Positions 10,255-19,572 of a stretch of 61,432 bases of DNA are shown here, piece after piece (position 1 is the first letter of the stretch; each line of letters starts with the position of its first letter). The notes under the pieces are model-generated. The model made no database searches, was not told the DNA's origin, and saw only the letters and a program-made list of their open reading frames with translations. A program made the position numbers and the translations under genes. The stretch is taken from positions 1-61,432 of the forward strand of contig NZ_LQPH01000041.1 of the NCBI RefSeq assembly GCF_002102255.1, given 5' to 3'. The stretch comes from Mycobacterium nebraskense (GTDB lineage Bacteria; Actinomycetota; Actinomycetes; Mycobacteriales; Mycobacteriaceae).

Positions 10255-12431
10255 GCCGGCAGGGCGAGGGTGCGGCCCGTCAGCTCACACTCACCGCGCG
10301 GTTGAACACCTCCGCCGTCGACTCACGCCGCGGCGTCGTCCGTCTGCATCCGAGTGCGGTTGCCGCACTTGGCATCCGGGAGTGGGACGCGGTGTCGCTG
10401 ACGGGCTCGCGCACCACCGCGGCGGTCGCGGGCCTGGCCGGCCCGGACACCCCGGTCGGAACCGTGTTGCTCGACGACGTGACGCTGTCCAACGCCGGGC
10501 TGCGTGAGGACACCGCGGTGATCGTCAGCGCGGTCACCGTCTACGGCGCGCGATCGGTGACGCTGTCCGGCTCGACGCTGGCCAGCCAGTCGATTTCGCC
10601 GGTCACCTTGCGGCAGGCCTTGCTCGGCAAGGTGCTGACGGTCGGCGACGCCGTGTCGCTGCTGCCGCGCGACCTGGGCCCGGGCACGTCGACGTCGGCC
10701 GCGACCCGCGCGCTGGCCGCCTCGGTGGGCATCAGCTGGACGTCGGAGCTGTTGACCGTCACCGCCGTCGACCCCGCGGGACCGGTCAGCGTCCAGCCCA
10801 ACTCGCTGGTCACCTGGGGGGTGGGCGTCCCTGCCGGCGGCGCGCCACCCTCGCTGGAACTGGTCGACGTCGCAAGCCCGGAGACTGTCGTCGAGGAGCT
10901 CAAGGGTTCGCAGCCGCAGGCCGCCAAGCTCGCCGAGTGGCTCAAGCTCGCGCTCGACGAACCGCACCTGCTGAAGTCGTTGGGCGCCGGCGCCAACCTC
11001 GGCGTGCTGGTGTCGGGTCCGGCCGGCGTCGGCAAGGTGACGCTGGTGCGCGCGGTGTGCGACGGCCGCAGGCTGGTGAAACTGGACGGCCCGGAGGTGG
11101 GCGCCTTGGCGCCGGAAGACCGGCTCAAGACCGTGGGCTCGGCGGTGCAGGCCGTCCGCGACGGCGGCGGCGTCCTGCTGATCACCGACGTCGACGCCCT
11201 GCTGCCGGCCACCCCCGAGCCGGTGGCCGCGCTGATCCTGGGCGAGCTTCGCACCGCCGTGGCGACGGAGGGCGTCGCGTTGATCGCCACCTCCGCGCGG
11301 CCCGACCAGCTCGACGCCCGGCTGCGCGCGCCGGACCTGTGCGACCGGGAGCTGAGCCTGCCGCTGCCCGACGCCGGCACCCGCAAGGCGCTGCTGGAAT
11401 CGCTGCTGAAGAAGGTGCCCGCCGGTGCCCTAGACCTCGATGAGATCGCCGGGCGCACACCGGGTTTCGTGGTCGCCGACTTGGCGGCACTGCTGCGGGA
11501 GGCGGCGCTGCGGGCGGCGTCGCGCGCCAGCACCGACGGCCGGCCGCCCGAGCTGAACCAGGAGGATCTCGTCGGTGCGCTGACGGTCATCCGGCCGCTG
11601 TCGCGTTCGGGAAGCGAGGAAGTGACCGTCGGCAACGTCACCCTCAACGACGTCGGCGACATGGCCGAGGCGCGGCAGGCGCTGACCGAGGCCGTGTTGT
11701 GGCCGCTGCAGCATCCCGACACCTTTGCCCGGTTGGGTGTCGAACCCCCCCGCGGGGTGCTGCTGTACGGGCCGCCCGGCTGCGGCAAGACCTTCGTCGT
11801 GCGCGCGCTGGCCAGCACCGGGCGGCTGTCCGTGCACGCCGTCAAGGGCTCCGAACTGATGGACAAGTGGGTGGGCAGCTCGGAAAAGGCCGTCCGCGAA
11901 CTGTTTCGGCGCGCCCGCGACTCGGCCCCGTCCCTGATATTCCTCGACGAGATAGACGCGCTGGCGCCCCGGCGCGGGCAGAGCTTCGACTCGGGGGTGA
12001 CCGATCGGGTGGTGGCCGCGCTGCTGACCGAGCTGGACGGCGTCAATCCGCTGCGCGACGTCGTCGTGCTGGGCGCCACCAACCGGCCGGACCTGATCGA
12101 CCCGGCGCTGCTGCGCCCGGGCCGGCTGGAGCGGCGGGTGTTCGTCGAACCACCCGATGCCGCCGCCCGCCGCGAAATCCTGCACACCGCAGGCAAATCC
12201 GTCCCACTGAGCGACGACGTCGACCTCGACCAGGTGGCCGCGGAGCTCGAAGGCTACAGCGCCGCCGACTGCGTGGCACTGTTGCGGGAGGCGGCACTCA
12301 CCGCGATGCGGCGATCCATCGATGCCACCGACGTGACGGCCGCGGACATCGCGGCGGCACGCCAAATCGTGCGCCCCTCACTGGATCCCGCGCAGGTGGA
12401 GTCGCTACGGGCCTTCGCCAAAGCTCCGTAG
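10251..12431 (+). CDS. tandem AAA ATPase, CDC48/VCP-like (Rv0435c-like)
   Basis: This is a 726-residue p97/Cdc48-type ATPase: an N-terminal substrate or cofactor domain (about 1-200), D1 and D2 AAA modules. D2 is intact, with Walker A GPPGCGKT near 507-514, Walker B IFLDEIDAL near 563 and the NRPDLIDPAL sensor region. D1 is degenerate: Walker A reads GPAGVGKVT and Walker B reads ITDVDAL, without the catalytic Glu. Energy therefore probably comes mainly from D2. I chose the ATG at 10251 because it overlaps the pssA stop (ATGA) and gives the family length. A longer frame reaching back to 9879 is only the open antiphase of pssA. The 3' end overlaps the convergent tetR by 27 bases. Confidence 0.94.
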   Translation: MSRQGEGAARQLTLTARLNTSAVDSRRGVVRLHPSAVAALGIREWDAVSLTGSRTTAAVAGLAGPDTPVGTVLLDDVTLSNAGLREDTAVIVSAVTVYGARSVTLSGSTLASQSISPVTLRQALLGKVLTVGDAVSLLPRDLGPGTSTSAATRALAASVGISWTSELLTVTAVDPAGPVSVQPNSLVTWGVGVPAGGAPPSLELVDVASPETVVEELKGSQPQAAKLAEWLKLALDEPHLLKSLGAGANLGVLVSGPAGVGKVTLVRAVCDGRRLVKLDGPEVGALAPEDRLKTVGSAVQAVRDGGGVLLITDVDALLPATPEPVAALILGELRTAVATEGVALIATSARPDQLDARLRAPDLCDRELSLPLPDAGTRKALLESLLKKVPAGALDLDEIAGRTPGFVVADLAALLREAALRAASRASTDGRPPELNQEDLVGALTVIRPLSRSGSEEVTVGNVTLNDVGDMAEARQALTEAVLWPLQHPDTFARLGVEPPRGVLLYGPPGCGKTFVVRALASTGRLSVHAVKGSELMDKWVGSSEKAVRELFRRARDSAPSLIFLDEIDALAPRRGQSFDSGVTDRVVAALLTELDGVNPLRDVVVLGATNRPDLIDPALLRPGRLERRVFVEPPDAAARREILHTAGKSVPLSDDVDLDQVAAELEGYSAADCVALLREAALTAMRRSIDATDVTAADIAAARQIVRPSLDPAQVESLRAFAKAP

Positions 12432-13001
12432 CACGGCCAGCACCGACGCCGCGACGTCGTTTTCCAGCCAGGGGGGCATCGGGTCGTCATGGGCGTGGCG
12501 GCGGACCACGGCATACGGCAGGTCCGCGACCGCTCGCGCGACGGCGTCGACGGACCGGGCCTTGGTGTTCCCATACAGTTGCCGGGCCAATACCGCAATT
12601 CGCTCGGTCAGCGGCGCGTTCATCGCGGCCAGCGTCTCCCGGAATGCCGCATCGGGTTCCTCGTCGAGCAGGTCATCGGGCCGGATCGTCAACAACAGCC
12701 GGGCGTCGTCCGGCAGCTCGCGCGCGAAGCTGACGGCGGCCACGGCCATGGCGACCGCGGTGTCCGCCGGCGTCTCGCCCTCGGCGGCCAGGGCCCGCGC
12801 CTGGAAGCGTTCCAGCGCGCGCAGCCACGCCGCCGTCAGGATGCCGTCGCGGTTGCCGAACCGGTGATAGAGGGTGCCCGCGGGCGCGCCGCTGGTTTTG
12901 GCGATCGCCGCGACGCTGGCCGCGCGCGGTCCGCCGGCGAGCACCAGCGCCCGGGCTGCGTCGAGGATCACATCGGTTTCATGCTTCCGCGGAGGTGCCA
13001 C
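12405..13001 (-). CDS. TetR-family transcriptional regulator
   Basis: This 198-residue protein has a helix-turn-helix at roughly 20-55 (VAAIAKTSGAPAGTLYHRF). It lies only 21 bases from the divergent gene at 13023, so its operator must overlap that start. It probably controls the following DUF2867-like/SDR pair and itself (inference from layout). It is not part of the M. tuberculosis gene order between the AAA ATPase and the LON-domain gene. Confidence 0.9.
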   Translation of the reverse strand: MAPPRKHETDVILDAARALVLAGGPRAASVAAIAKTSGAPAGTLYHRFGNRDGILTAAWLRALERFQARALAAEGETPADTAVAMAVAAVSFARELPDDARLLLTIRPDDLLDEEPDAAFRETLAAMNAPLTERIAVLARQLYGNTKARSVDAVARAVADLPYAVVRRHAHDDPMPPWLENDVAASVLAVLRSFGEGP

Positions 13002-13019
13002 GATCTAGTACATTCCTTC

Positions 13020-13042
13020 TATATGGAACGATTATCCTATAT
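13020..13042. promoter_or_regulatory. imperfect inverted repeat, candidate TetR operator
   Basis: TATATGG and CCTATAT flank a 9-base spacer (6 of 7 paired). The repeat covers the start codon of the 13023 gene and is markedly more AT-rich than its surroundings. With only 21 bases between the divergent genes, an operator here would block both. No biochemical support. Confidence 0.35.
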
Positions 13043-13778
13043 CGATGAGCATGCCATAACTGTTGACGCGGGGCGCGCGGACACGTGGTCGGCGCTGTTG
13101 CGGGTGATGTGCCGGGACCCCGGCGATCCGTCGACCGTGCCGATCGGCTTCGTGCTGGACGAGGCGCGACCGCCGGCGCGGTTCGCGCTGAAGGGCCGCC
13201 ACCTCTTCGCGGTGTACCGCTGGGTGTTCGAGCTGGACGAGCTCGCCGACCCCCCACGCACCCGCGTGCGCGCGGCCACCTGGGCGGCCTTCCCGAGCGT
13301 GCACGGGAAGATCTACCGGACGCTCGTCATCGGCTCGGGCGGGCATCGCGTCGTCACGCGGTGGACCCTGAAACGCATTGCGGCGGCCGCCGAGCACGCC
13401 GATTACGTGGACGTCTTCGAAGTGCCGCTGCCACAAGGCGACTCGCGCACAGCCGAGGAGACATTCCGCGACGCGGTGGGGCGGCGGCCGGGCGCGGGCG
13501 GAGGCGTTGTCTCGTGGATCCACCGCCACGTGCTGGGGTTCCGCCTCGGGCCGTATTCGTCGCCCGATCACATCATCGGCTGGACGATCACGCGTTCGGA
13601 TGACGACGAACTCGTGCTGACCGCGCGCGGGCCGCTCATGCACGGCGAGCTGACGTTGCGACGCCAGGACGATCGGCGCGCCAGCCTCACCACGCGCGTG
13701 CAGTACTGCCGCAGATCACCGCGCGAGCGGTCTGGGCCGTCGTCGGCCCGTTGCACCGTGCCGTGGCGCCGCGGCTGA
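13023..13778 (+). CDS. DUF2867-like protein, probably frameshifted near its 3' end
   Basis: The frame encodes 251 residues that look like two DUF2867/START-like units in a row, the first around 50-115 and the second around 130-225. Function is unknown. The last 22 residues are arginine/serine-rich and unlike the rest. From about 13709 the next frame instead reads QITARAVWAVVGPLHRAVAP and continues to a TGA at 13814-13816. That TGA overlaps the ATG of the next SDR gene. One missing base near 13704-13716 therefore explains the odd end, and the ancestral product would be about 264 residues. The ATG has no ribosome site, which suggests a leaderless transcript. Confidence 0.7.
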   Translation: MERLSYIDEHAITVDAGRADTWSALLRVMCRDPGDPSTVPIGFVLDEARPPARFALKGRHLFAVYRWVFELDELADPPRTRVRAATWAAFPSVHGKIYRTLVIGSGGHRVVTRWTLKRIAAAAEHADYVDVFEVPLPQGDSRTAEETFRDAVGRRPGAGGGVVSWIHRHVLGFRLGPYSSPDHIIGWTITRSDDDELVLTARGPLMHGELTLRRQDDRRASLTTRVQYCRRSPRERSGPSSARCTVPWRRG

Positions 13779-13812
13779 TGAAGCGCGCCGCGGTGTGGCA
13801 GCGTGTACCGGC

Positions 13813-14724
13813 ATGACCGAGCATTCGACCGCGCTGCACGTCGTCGACGGAATCGACCTGTCCGGCAAGGTTTGTGTGGTCACGGGCGCATCCTCCGGGC
13901 TGGGGCGCGAGTCGGCCCGGGCCCTGGCCACCGCGGGCGCGCACGTCGTCCTGGCCGCCCGCAACCCGGCGGCGTTGGCGGAGGCGGCCCAGTGGATCGC
14001 GACGGAAGTGCCGGGTGCGCAAACCTCGACCGTCGGGCTCGACCTCACCACGCTGGCCGGCGTGCGGGCGGCGGTGGGCGCAATCCGCGACATCGCGCCG
14101 GTCATCGACGTTTTGATGAACAACGCCGGAGTGATGTTCACGCCTTTCGGCAGGACGCGCGATGGGTTCGAGATGCAGATCGGCACCAACCATTTCGGGC
14201 ACTTCGAACTCACCCGGCTCCTCGTCCCGCAACTCGCCGCCGCCGGCAGGGCTCACGGGCAGGCCCGGATCGTCAACCTGTCGTCCGGCGGACACGTCAT
14301 GGGTGACGTCGACTTCGACGATCCCAACTGGGAGCGTCGCGACTACGACAAGTTCGTCGCCTACGGCGCGTCGAAAACGGCGAACATCCTGCACGCCGTA
14401 GCAGCCGACCGACGTCTGCGCGACAAGGGAATCCGCGCCTACGCCGTCCACCCCGGCACGGTTGCCACTTCGCTGGCCCGGCACATGTCCCGGGCGGACT
14501 TCTCGCGGCTGCGCGAATCGGCGGGCGGCCTCCTCGACGTCATCACACCCGACCGTGGTGCGGCCACCCAGGTGTGGGCGGCGGTCAGCCCCGAGCTGAC
14601 CGGCCGGGGTGGGCTGTATCTCGAGGACTGCGGGGTCAGCGAAAGGGTGGCGCCTTACGCTCGCGACGAGCAGCGTGCGGCCGAGTGGTGGGAGCTCTCC
14701 GAGAAGCTGTGCGCCACAAGGTGA
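13813..14724 (+). CDS. short-chain dehydrogenase/reductase
   Basis: This 303-residue NAD(P)-dependent SDR is a paralog of the enzyme at 2723. It has TGASSGLG in the cofactor loop (about 25-32), NNAGVMFTP, and the active-site YGASK (about 184-188). The ATG at 13813 begins MTEHSTALHVVDG and overlaps the corrected stop of the upstream DUF2867-like gene. A GTG 18 bases further upstream is possible but less likely. The substrate is unknown. It converges with the enoyl-CoA hydratase gene 13 bases downstream. Confidence 0.92.
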   Translation: MTEHSTALHVVDGIDLSGKVCVVTGASSGLGRESARALATAGAHVVLAARNPAALAEAAQWIATEVPGAQTSTVGLDLTTLAGVRAAVGAIRDIAPVIDVLMNNAGVMFTPFGRTRDGFEMQIGTNHFGHFELTRLLVPQLAAAGRAHGQARIVNLSSGGHVMGDVDFDDPNWERRDYDKFVAYGASKTANILHAVAADRRLRDKGIRAYAVHPGTVATSLARHMSRADFSRLRESAGGLLDVITPDRGAATQVWAAVSPELTGRGGLYLEDCGVSERVAPYARDEQRAAEWWELSEKLCATR

Positions 14725-14737
14725 GCCGCCCGCTCGG

Positions 14738-15550
14738 TCAGGGCTCGGGCAGCGCGGTCCACTCGCGGGAAAGCCGCGAGGTGAACGACGGCGGCCGGCG
14801 CTCCAGGAACGCGGCGACCCCTTCGCGCGCGTCGGCGCCGCCCATCACGCGGTGGTGCAGCTGCGTTTCCAGCGCGGCGACCTGGCGCGGGGTGTAGTTG
14901 TTGATCGCGGTGTCCCACAGCAGCCTCTTGCACAGCGCCGCCGACATCGGCGCCACGTTGACCGCGATGTCGCGGGCCACCTCCACCGCGTGGTCGAGCA
15001 CCTGCCCGGCGGGCAGCACCCGGCTTGCGACTCCGAGCGCGACCGCCTCGGCGCCGCCGAACGTTCGCCCGGTGAGCAGGATGTCCGCCGCCACCCCCAA
15101 CGTAGTCAGCTGCGCCAGCGTCCAGTGCGACATGCAGTCGGGTATCACTCCCCGACGGACCTGCACCACACCGTATTTGGCGTCTTCGGCGACGATGCGC
15201 AGGTCCGCCTGCAAGGCTATGGTCAGGCCGATGCCGATCGCGTGGCCGTTGACCGCGGCGATCACCGGCTTGCGCAGCTCGAACGCTGCCGGGGTGATCG
15301 GTGAGGCCGAGAACTCCTCGCCCGGGGTGTCGAATGGGCCTGTGTCGCCGGAGAAGTCCGCCCCGGCGCAGAAGGCTCGGCCCGCCCCGGTCACCACGAT
15401 GGCCCGGACGTCGTCGTCGCCGTCGCAGTCGGAGTACGCGCGGCTCAGCAGCGCGCCCATCTCGGCGGTGTAGGCATTGAGCTGCTCGGGCCGATTGAGC
15501 GTGAGCACGGCCACGCCCGCGTCGACGTCGACCGTCAGATCGGGGCTCAT
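14738..15550 (-). CDS. enoyl-CoA hydratase/isomerase family protein
   Basis: This 270-residue crotonase-fold enzyme acts on acyl-CoA thioesters, probably adding water across an enoyl-CoA double bond. The first oxyanion-hole segment (RAFCAGADFSG) lies near 58-68 and the second (NGHAIGIGLTIALQADLR) near 100-117. Residues usually acting as catalytic Glu are not obvious in this alignment by eye, so an isomerase or another crotonase reaction is possible. I chose the ATG at 15550 because it overlaps the stop of the upstream LLM gene in an ATGA. A longer open frame to 16261 is only the antiphase of that gene. Confidence 0.9.
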   Translation of the reverse strand: MSPDLTVDVDAGVAVLTLNRPEQLNAYTAEMGALLSRAYSDCDGDDDVRAIVVTGAGRAFCAGADFSGDTGPFDTPGEEFSASPITPAAFELRKPVIAAVNGHAIGIGLTIALQADLRIVAEDAKYGVVQVRRGVIPDCMSHWTLAQLTTLGVAADILLTGRTFGGAEAVALGVASRVLPAGQVLDHAVEVARDIAVNVAPMSAALCKRLLWDTAINNYTPRQVAALETQLHHRVMGGADAREGVAAFLERRPPSFTSRLSREWTALPEP

Positions 15551-16566
15551 CGCAGGGCCGGGGTGCGGTGCAAGGCGCCGATCAGGTCGGCGACGTCCGC
15601 GGTGCGCGGCGTGTAGCCCGGGAAGTAGCAGCACACCTCGGTGGCGTGCTCGGAGAACCGGTCGGCGATCTGCTGCGCGCATTCCTCGGGGGTGCCGACG
15701 ATCCCGATCCGGGCCACCACCTCGTCGCCGATCAGCCGGCGCATCTCGGCGAAGCGGCCCTGCTTGGACAGCGCGTTGAGCTCGGGCTGGACGTCGGCCC
15801 ACCCCTCGGCCTCGAGCACGGGCAGGTAGGCCGGAGTCGAGCCGTAAAACGAAATCAGTGCCGCCACACCGTCGATCGCGGCCGCCAGGTCGGCTTCGTC
15901 GCGGCCGACGGCGACCATGGCCTGGGCGATGATCTGGAACCCGTCGGTCGGTCGCCCCGCACGGCGCAGCCCGTCGGCGACGGCGGGGACGGTGCGTTCG
16001 GCGAAGTGGCGGGCGCTGTTGAACGGCATCACCAGCAGCCCGTCGGCCACCTCCGCGGCGGTGCGCGTCATCACCGGGCCCAGCGCGCCCAGTAGCACCG
16101 GCGGCGGCCCGAACGGGTTGGGCCCCGGATTGAAGTTGGGCGCCATGATGGTGTGGGTGAAGAACTCGCCGCGGAAGTCCAGGCGGTGGCCTTCCCAGGC
16201 CGCGAAGATCGCCTTGATCGCCGCGATGGTTTCGGCCATCCGGGCCGCGGGCCGCTCCCACTTACTGCCGTAGCGCTTTTCGATGTGAGCCTTCACCTGC
16301 GAGCCCAGTCCGAGCCGGAACCGGCCGCCGCTATAGAGCTGCAGGTCGTAGGCGGCGTGCGCCAGGTGCAGCGGGCTGCGGGGCGGGGCGATCGCCACGT
16401 TGGTCATCAGGTCCAGGCCGGTCGCGCCGGCGGCGAGGATCAGCGGGAAGAACACGTCGTGCTGGCCCTCGAAGGTGAACAGGCCGTCGGCGCCCGTCGC
16501 GGCGATGTCGGCGGCGCTCGCCGCCGCGTGCACCGGCGAGCCGTCGACCTGCAGATGTACCTTCAT
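15547..16566 (-). CDS. LLM-class F420-dependent oxidoreductase
   Basis: This is a 339-residue TIM-barrel enzyme of the bacterial luciferase-like superfamily. Mycobacterial members usually use coenzyme F420 rather than FMN. The typical features are an early FEGQHDVFFPL loop, RFRLGLGSQVKAH near residues 82-95 for cofactor phosphate binding, and a conserved C-terminal GTPEECAQQIADRF segment. The substrate is not known. It is the first gene of a two-gene operon with the enoyl-CoA hydratase, overlapping by 4 bases, which suggests a role in lipid or acyl-CoA degradation. Confidence 0.9.
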   Translation of the reverse strand: MKVHLQVDGSPVHAAASAADIAATGADGLFTFEGQHDVFFPLILAAGATGLDLMTNVAIAPPRSPLHLAHAAYDLQLYSGGRFRLGLGSQVKAHIEKRYGSKWERPAARMAETIAAIKAIFAAWEGHRLDFRGEFFTHTIMAPNFNPGPNPFGPPPVLLGALGPVMTRTAAEVADGLLVMPFNSARHFAERTVPAVADGLRRAGRPTDGFQIIAQAMVAVGRDEADLAAAIDGVAALISFYGSTPAYLPVLEAEGWADVQPELNALSKQGRFAEMRRLIGDEVVARIGIVGTPEECAQQIADRFSEHATEVCCYFPGYTPRTADVADLIGALHRTPALR

Positions 16567-16587
16567 CTAATCCCCTGTCGGACAGTG

Positions 16588-17214
16588 TTATTCGGAGAGC
16601 TGGAACTCCACCACCTCGGCGACCGCGTCCACGGCCTCGCGGAGCGCGGCCAGGCGATCGGCGGCCGACGGCGCCGACAGCACGGCGTATCGGTCGGCCT
16701 TGCCGATGGGGATGCGAGACGCCAACGCGTACAACCGTTGTCCGGGATCGCCGCCGGTGTGCTCACCCAAGAGCGCCGCGCGGTCCGGCAGCGTCACGCC
16801 GCGCGCGTCGGCGATCCGCTCGAACAGGGCCATCACCCGGTCCTCCACCTCGAGCAGCTGGGCGGCGGTGACCGGGCCCCCCGGCTCGTCGGGCCAAAGC
16901 ATCACCGCCGCCCGCGGGTAGGGATCGTCGGGCAGCCATTCGGACACCCGGATTCGCTCCCCGGTCCGGCAGTGCATCGCGTACCGGCCCGCGCCGTGGT
17001 CGACGCATTCGGTGATCCGGGACAAAACGCCGACGTCACAACGGGAATCACCGCCGCCGACCTCGCGGCCCCGCGAGATCAGCACCACGCCGAACGGATC
17101 GCCGGTGTCCAGGCAGTGCCGCACCAGCGCACCGTAGCGCGGCTCGAAGATTCGCAACGGCAGGTCCTGGTCGGGCAGCAGCGCCGACTCCAGCGGGAAC
17201 ATCGCCAGCTCCAT
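16588..17214 (-). CDS. LON substrate-binding-domain protein (Rv0434-like)
   Basis: This 208-residue protein consists of the N-terminal substrate-binding (PUA-like) domain of Lon protease without the ATPase or protease parts. The opening MFPLESALLPDQDLPLRIFE is the family hallmark. Its role is not known; such proteins may recognise unfolded chains. It starts on the ATG that shares a base with the stop of the upstream ligase gene (TGATG), so the two are translationally coupled. Confidence 0.92.
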   Translation of the reverse strand: MELAMFPLESALLPDQDLPLRIFEPRYGALVRHCLDTGDPFGVVLISRGREVGGGDSRCDVGVLSRITECVDHGAGRYAMHCRTGERIRVSEWLPDDPYPRAAVMLWPDEPGGPVTAAQLLEVEDRVMALFERIADARGVTLPDRAALLGEHTGGDPGQRLYALASRIPIGKADRYAVLSAPSAADRLAALREAVDAVAEVVEFQLSE

Positions 17215-18344
17215 CAGATTTCCAGCTCGGCCACCAGCGCGTCGACGACCGCCCGCAGGTCGCCGTCGTGTTCCTCGGCCACCCGGCGCTGCCGCTGATA
17301 AGAGGCGCCCCGCCTAGGGATCTCGGCCACCGCGGCAAGCTCGTCGACGCAATTCAACGACTTGGCGACGGGCTCGAGCCGATTCAGCACGTCGTCGAGA
17401 TCCTCGGTGACGAGCCGCTCGTTGCTGTCGGCGTCTTGGATGATGATCGCGTCCAGCCCGTAGCGGGCGGCGCGCCACTTGTTTTCCTGGTTATGCCACG
17501 GCGGCATGGTCGGCAACGTCTCGTCGGCTTCCAGCCGGCGGTCCAGGTCCACCACCAGGCAATGTGTCAACGCCACCAGCGCGCCCAACTCGCGCAAGTT
17601 GGACACACCATCGCAGACCCGTACCTCGATGGTGCCCAAGTGCGGCGAAGGCCTGATGTCCCAACGGACTTCGTCGACGTGATCGATGATGCCGGTCTTC
17701 TTCTGGTCGTAGACGAACCCTTCGAACTCCGCCCAGGTCTGGAATTGGAACGGCAAGCCGGCGGTGGGCAGCTGCTGGAACATCATCGCGCGGTTGCTGG
17801 CGTAGCCGGTGTCCACGCCAGTCCACCACGGCGAGGATGCCGACAGCGCCAACAGGTGCGGGTAGTACTTCAACAACGACGTCATGATCGGCATCACCTT
17901 GTGCGCCGAGGAGATCCCGACGTGCACGTGCACGCCCCAGATCAACATCTGTCGCCCCCACCACTGGGTGCGCTTGATCAATTCGGCGTACCGGGGCGCG
18001 TCGGTGAGCTTCTGGGTGGACCACTGCGCGAACGGGTGTGCGCCGGCGCAGAAGAGCTCGATTCCCCGGTCCCGGACGATCCGGTGCGCGGGCCCCAACG
18101 TCTGCCGCAGATCCTCCATCGCCTCTCCGGTGGAATTGCAGACACCGCTGACGACTTCGACCGTGTTGCGCAGCAACTCCTTGTGTACGCGCGGATTTTC
18201 GCCGATCTCGGCGATCACCGCGGTGGCTTCGTTGCTCAGGTCGCGGGTCTTTGCGTCGACGAGCGCGAACTCCCACTCCACGCCGAGGGTCGGCCTCGGC
18301 GAACGGGCGAAATCGATGCGCGCGTTGGACCTGTTAGCCGGCAC
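17214..18344 (-). CDS. carboxylate-amine ligase, YbdK/GCS2 family (Rv0433-like)
   Basis: This 376-residue ATP-grasp-like enzyme of the glutamate-cysteine ligase type 2 family would join a carboxylate and an amine with ATP hydrolysis. Diagnostic stretches are [12 protein letters not shown] near 17-28, WGVHVHVG near 137-144 and [10 protein letters not shown] near 300. Mycobacteria use mycothiol rather than glutathione, so the true substrate is uncertain. The GTG start ([12 protein letters not shown]) matches the family and overlaps the sodC stop by 11 bases. Confidence 0.93.
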   Translation of the reverse strand: MPANRSNARIDFARSPRPTLGVEWEFALVDAKTRDLSNEATAVIAEIGENPRVHKELLRNTVEVVSGVCNSTGEAMEDLRQTLGPAHRIVRDRGIELFCAGAHPFAQWSTQKLTDAPRYAELIKRTQWWGRQMLIWGVHVHVGISSAHKVMPIMTSLLKYYPHLLALSASSPWWTGVDTGYASNRAMMFQQLPTAGLPFQFQTWAEFEGFVYDQKKTGIIDHVDEVRWDIRPSPHLGTIEVRVCDGVSNLRELGALVALTHCLVVDLDRRLEADETLPTMPPWHNQENKWRAARYGLDAIIIQDADSNERLVTEDLDDVLNRLEPVAKSLNCVDELAAVAEIPRRGASYQRQRRVAEEHDGDLRAVVDALVAELEI

Positions 18345-19053
18345 CGATCACACCGCACGCGACCCGCTTGCCGGCGTCACCGGTGCTCATCGTCGTCTGG
18401 TCGGGGCCCGGGGTTCCGTTGCTCTGGCTGTAACGCTCCGGCGGGATGTTGCCGAAGTTGTCGGCGCCGGCGTGAATGATGATCGCGGTCTTTTCGCCGG
18501 TGAGCAGGTCGTCCATGGCGAACGCGTCCGTGGTGGTCATCATCATCGCGGACCCGTCCTTGCGCACCTGAAGCGAGGTCAGGTCACCGCTGGCGGGCTC
18601 GGCGGCGTGCCCGGGCGTTTGGAAGTGCCCTCCGGCGGACAGGAAATCCCCGGGCGCGCCACCGGTCGGGGCCACGGAGTTGGGCTCGCACTTGCCGACC
18701 TTGTGGATGTGCACCCCGTGGAAGCCCGGCGTCAGCAGCCCGTCGCCGGTCGTCGCGATGGTGACGGTGGCGTAGCCGTTGTTGAACTGGAAGGTCGCCG
18801 TCGCGACCTCGGTGCCGTCGGGTGCCCTCAGGTGGGTGGTGATGTTCCGTCCCGGCGGGGCGGCGACGGGCCCGCCCTCCGGGGTCCCGGTCCCCGTCGG
18901 CGCCGGCGATCCGGTCCAGACCGCCGGCGTGGTACCCGGGGTTATCGCCACGTGCTCGGGCGACGAGCACGCGCCCAGCAGCGCGACGGAAGCCGCTGCG
19001 GAGAGCGCGGAAATGGTGACGGCGGCACTGCGGTGACCAGCGAGCTGAGGCAT
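18334..19053 (-). CDS. sodC: lipoprotein Cu-type superoxide dismutase
   Basis: SodC dismutates superoxide outside the membrane. The 239-residue precursor has a lipoprotein signal with lipobox LLGAC, the modified Cys near residue 29. The copper-binding HGVHIH segment, a GGHF His and the HAGADN His are present. In the zinc loop the usual third His before the GD pair is missing (EPASGD), the same loss described for M. tuberculosis SodC, so it probably works without zinc. The C-terminal GKRVACGVI Cys can pair with the Cys after HKVGKC. The 11-base overlap with the ligase gene indicates an operon. Confidence 0.96.
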   Translation of the reverse strand: MPQLAGHRSAAVTISALSAAASVALLGACSSPEHVAITPGTTPAVWTGSPAPTGTGTPEGGPVAAPPGRNITTHLRAPDGTEVATATFQFNNGYATVTIATTGDGLLTPGFHGVHIHKVGKCEPNSVAPTGGAPGDFLSAGGHFQTPGHAAEPASGDLTSLQVRKDGSAMMMTTTDAFAMDDLLTGEKTAIIIHAGADNFGNIPPERYSQSNGTPGPDQTTMSTGDAGKRVACGVIGAG

Positions 19054-19077
19054 AGCGGAAGCCTAGTCGCTTGAGCG

Positions 19078-19554
19078 TCAACCCGTAACGAGGACGATGA
19101 CCCCGGGCGGTTGGCCGCTGAGGGCGGGGATGCGCGGTTCGACGGGCACGCCCAGGTTTTTGCCCACCGCGTCGGCGGTCGCGTGCTCGTCGTCGGCGTC
19201 GGTGTAATACACCGTGGTGGTGGACACTTCCGGCACGGTCAGGTTGTCGACCTTGGTGACCTTGAAACCGGCGGTCGTGAGCTGATCCTTGGTGTGCGCG
19301 GCGACGCCCTCTTTCGCCGAGATGTTGTACACCTGCACCTCGGCCTGGGTGCCCGCGGGCTTAGTGCTCGTCGGCGTGGGCGACGCGCTGGTGGCTGTCG
19401 ACGTGGAGACCGGCGACGCCGAGTCCTCGTCGGAGCTGCCGGAGGAACTCAGCGCCTGCCAGCCGAGCAGCAGGAAAATGACCCCCAGGAACAACAGCAC
19501 CATCACCATTGCCCGTAGGGGAAGCCCCGTGGAGTCGGGGACTCGCTCTTTCAT
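19078..19554 (-). CDS. virR: LytR_C-domain membrane protein VirR (Rv0431-like)
   Basis: This 158-residue protein has one N-terminal transmembrane helix (about residues 14-34, rich in V, L and F), a Ser/Thr/Pro linker, and an extracytoplasmic LytR C-terminal domain from about 70 to the end. VirR in M. tuberculosis affects vesicle release and envelope integrity. The domain alone accompanies LCP cell-wall ligases. I chose the ATG at 19554 (MKERVPDSTG); an ATG three codons upstream (19563) is also in frame. It is immediately followed by the sodC operon. Confidence 0.92.
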   Translation of the reverse strand: MKERVPDSTGLPLRAMVMVLLFLGVIFLLLGWQALSSSGSSDEDSASPVSTSTATSASPTPTSTKPAGTQAEVQVYNISAKEGVAAHTKDQLTTAGFKVTKVDNLTVPEVSTTTVYYTDADDEHATADAVGKNLGVPVEPRIPALSGQPPGVIVLVTG

Positions 19555-19572
19555 CGAGCCCACTGTAGCGAG

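Noticed and set aside
15551..16261. extension of the enoyl-CoA hydratase frame into the LLM gene
   Set aside because: It is a shadow of the LLM gene. The ATGA overlap at 15547-15550 fixes the real start.
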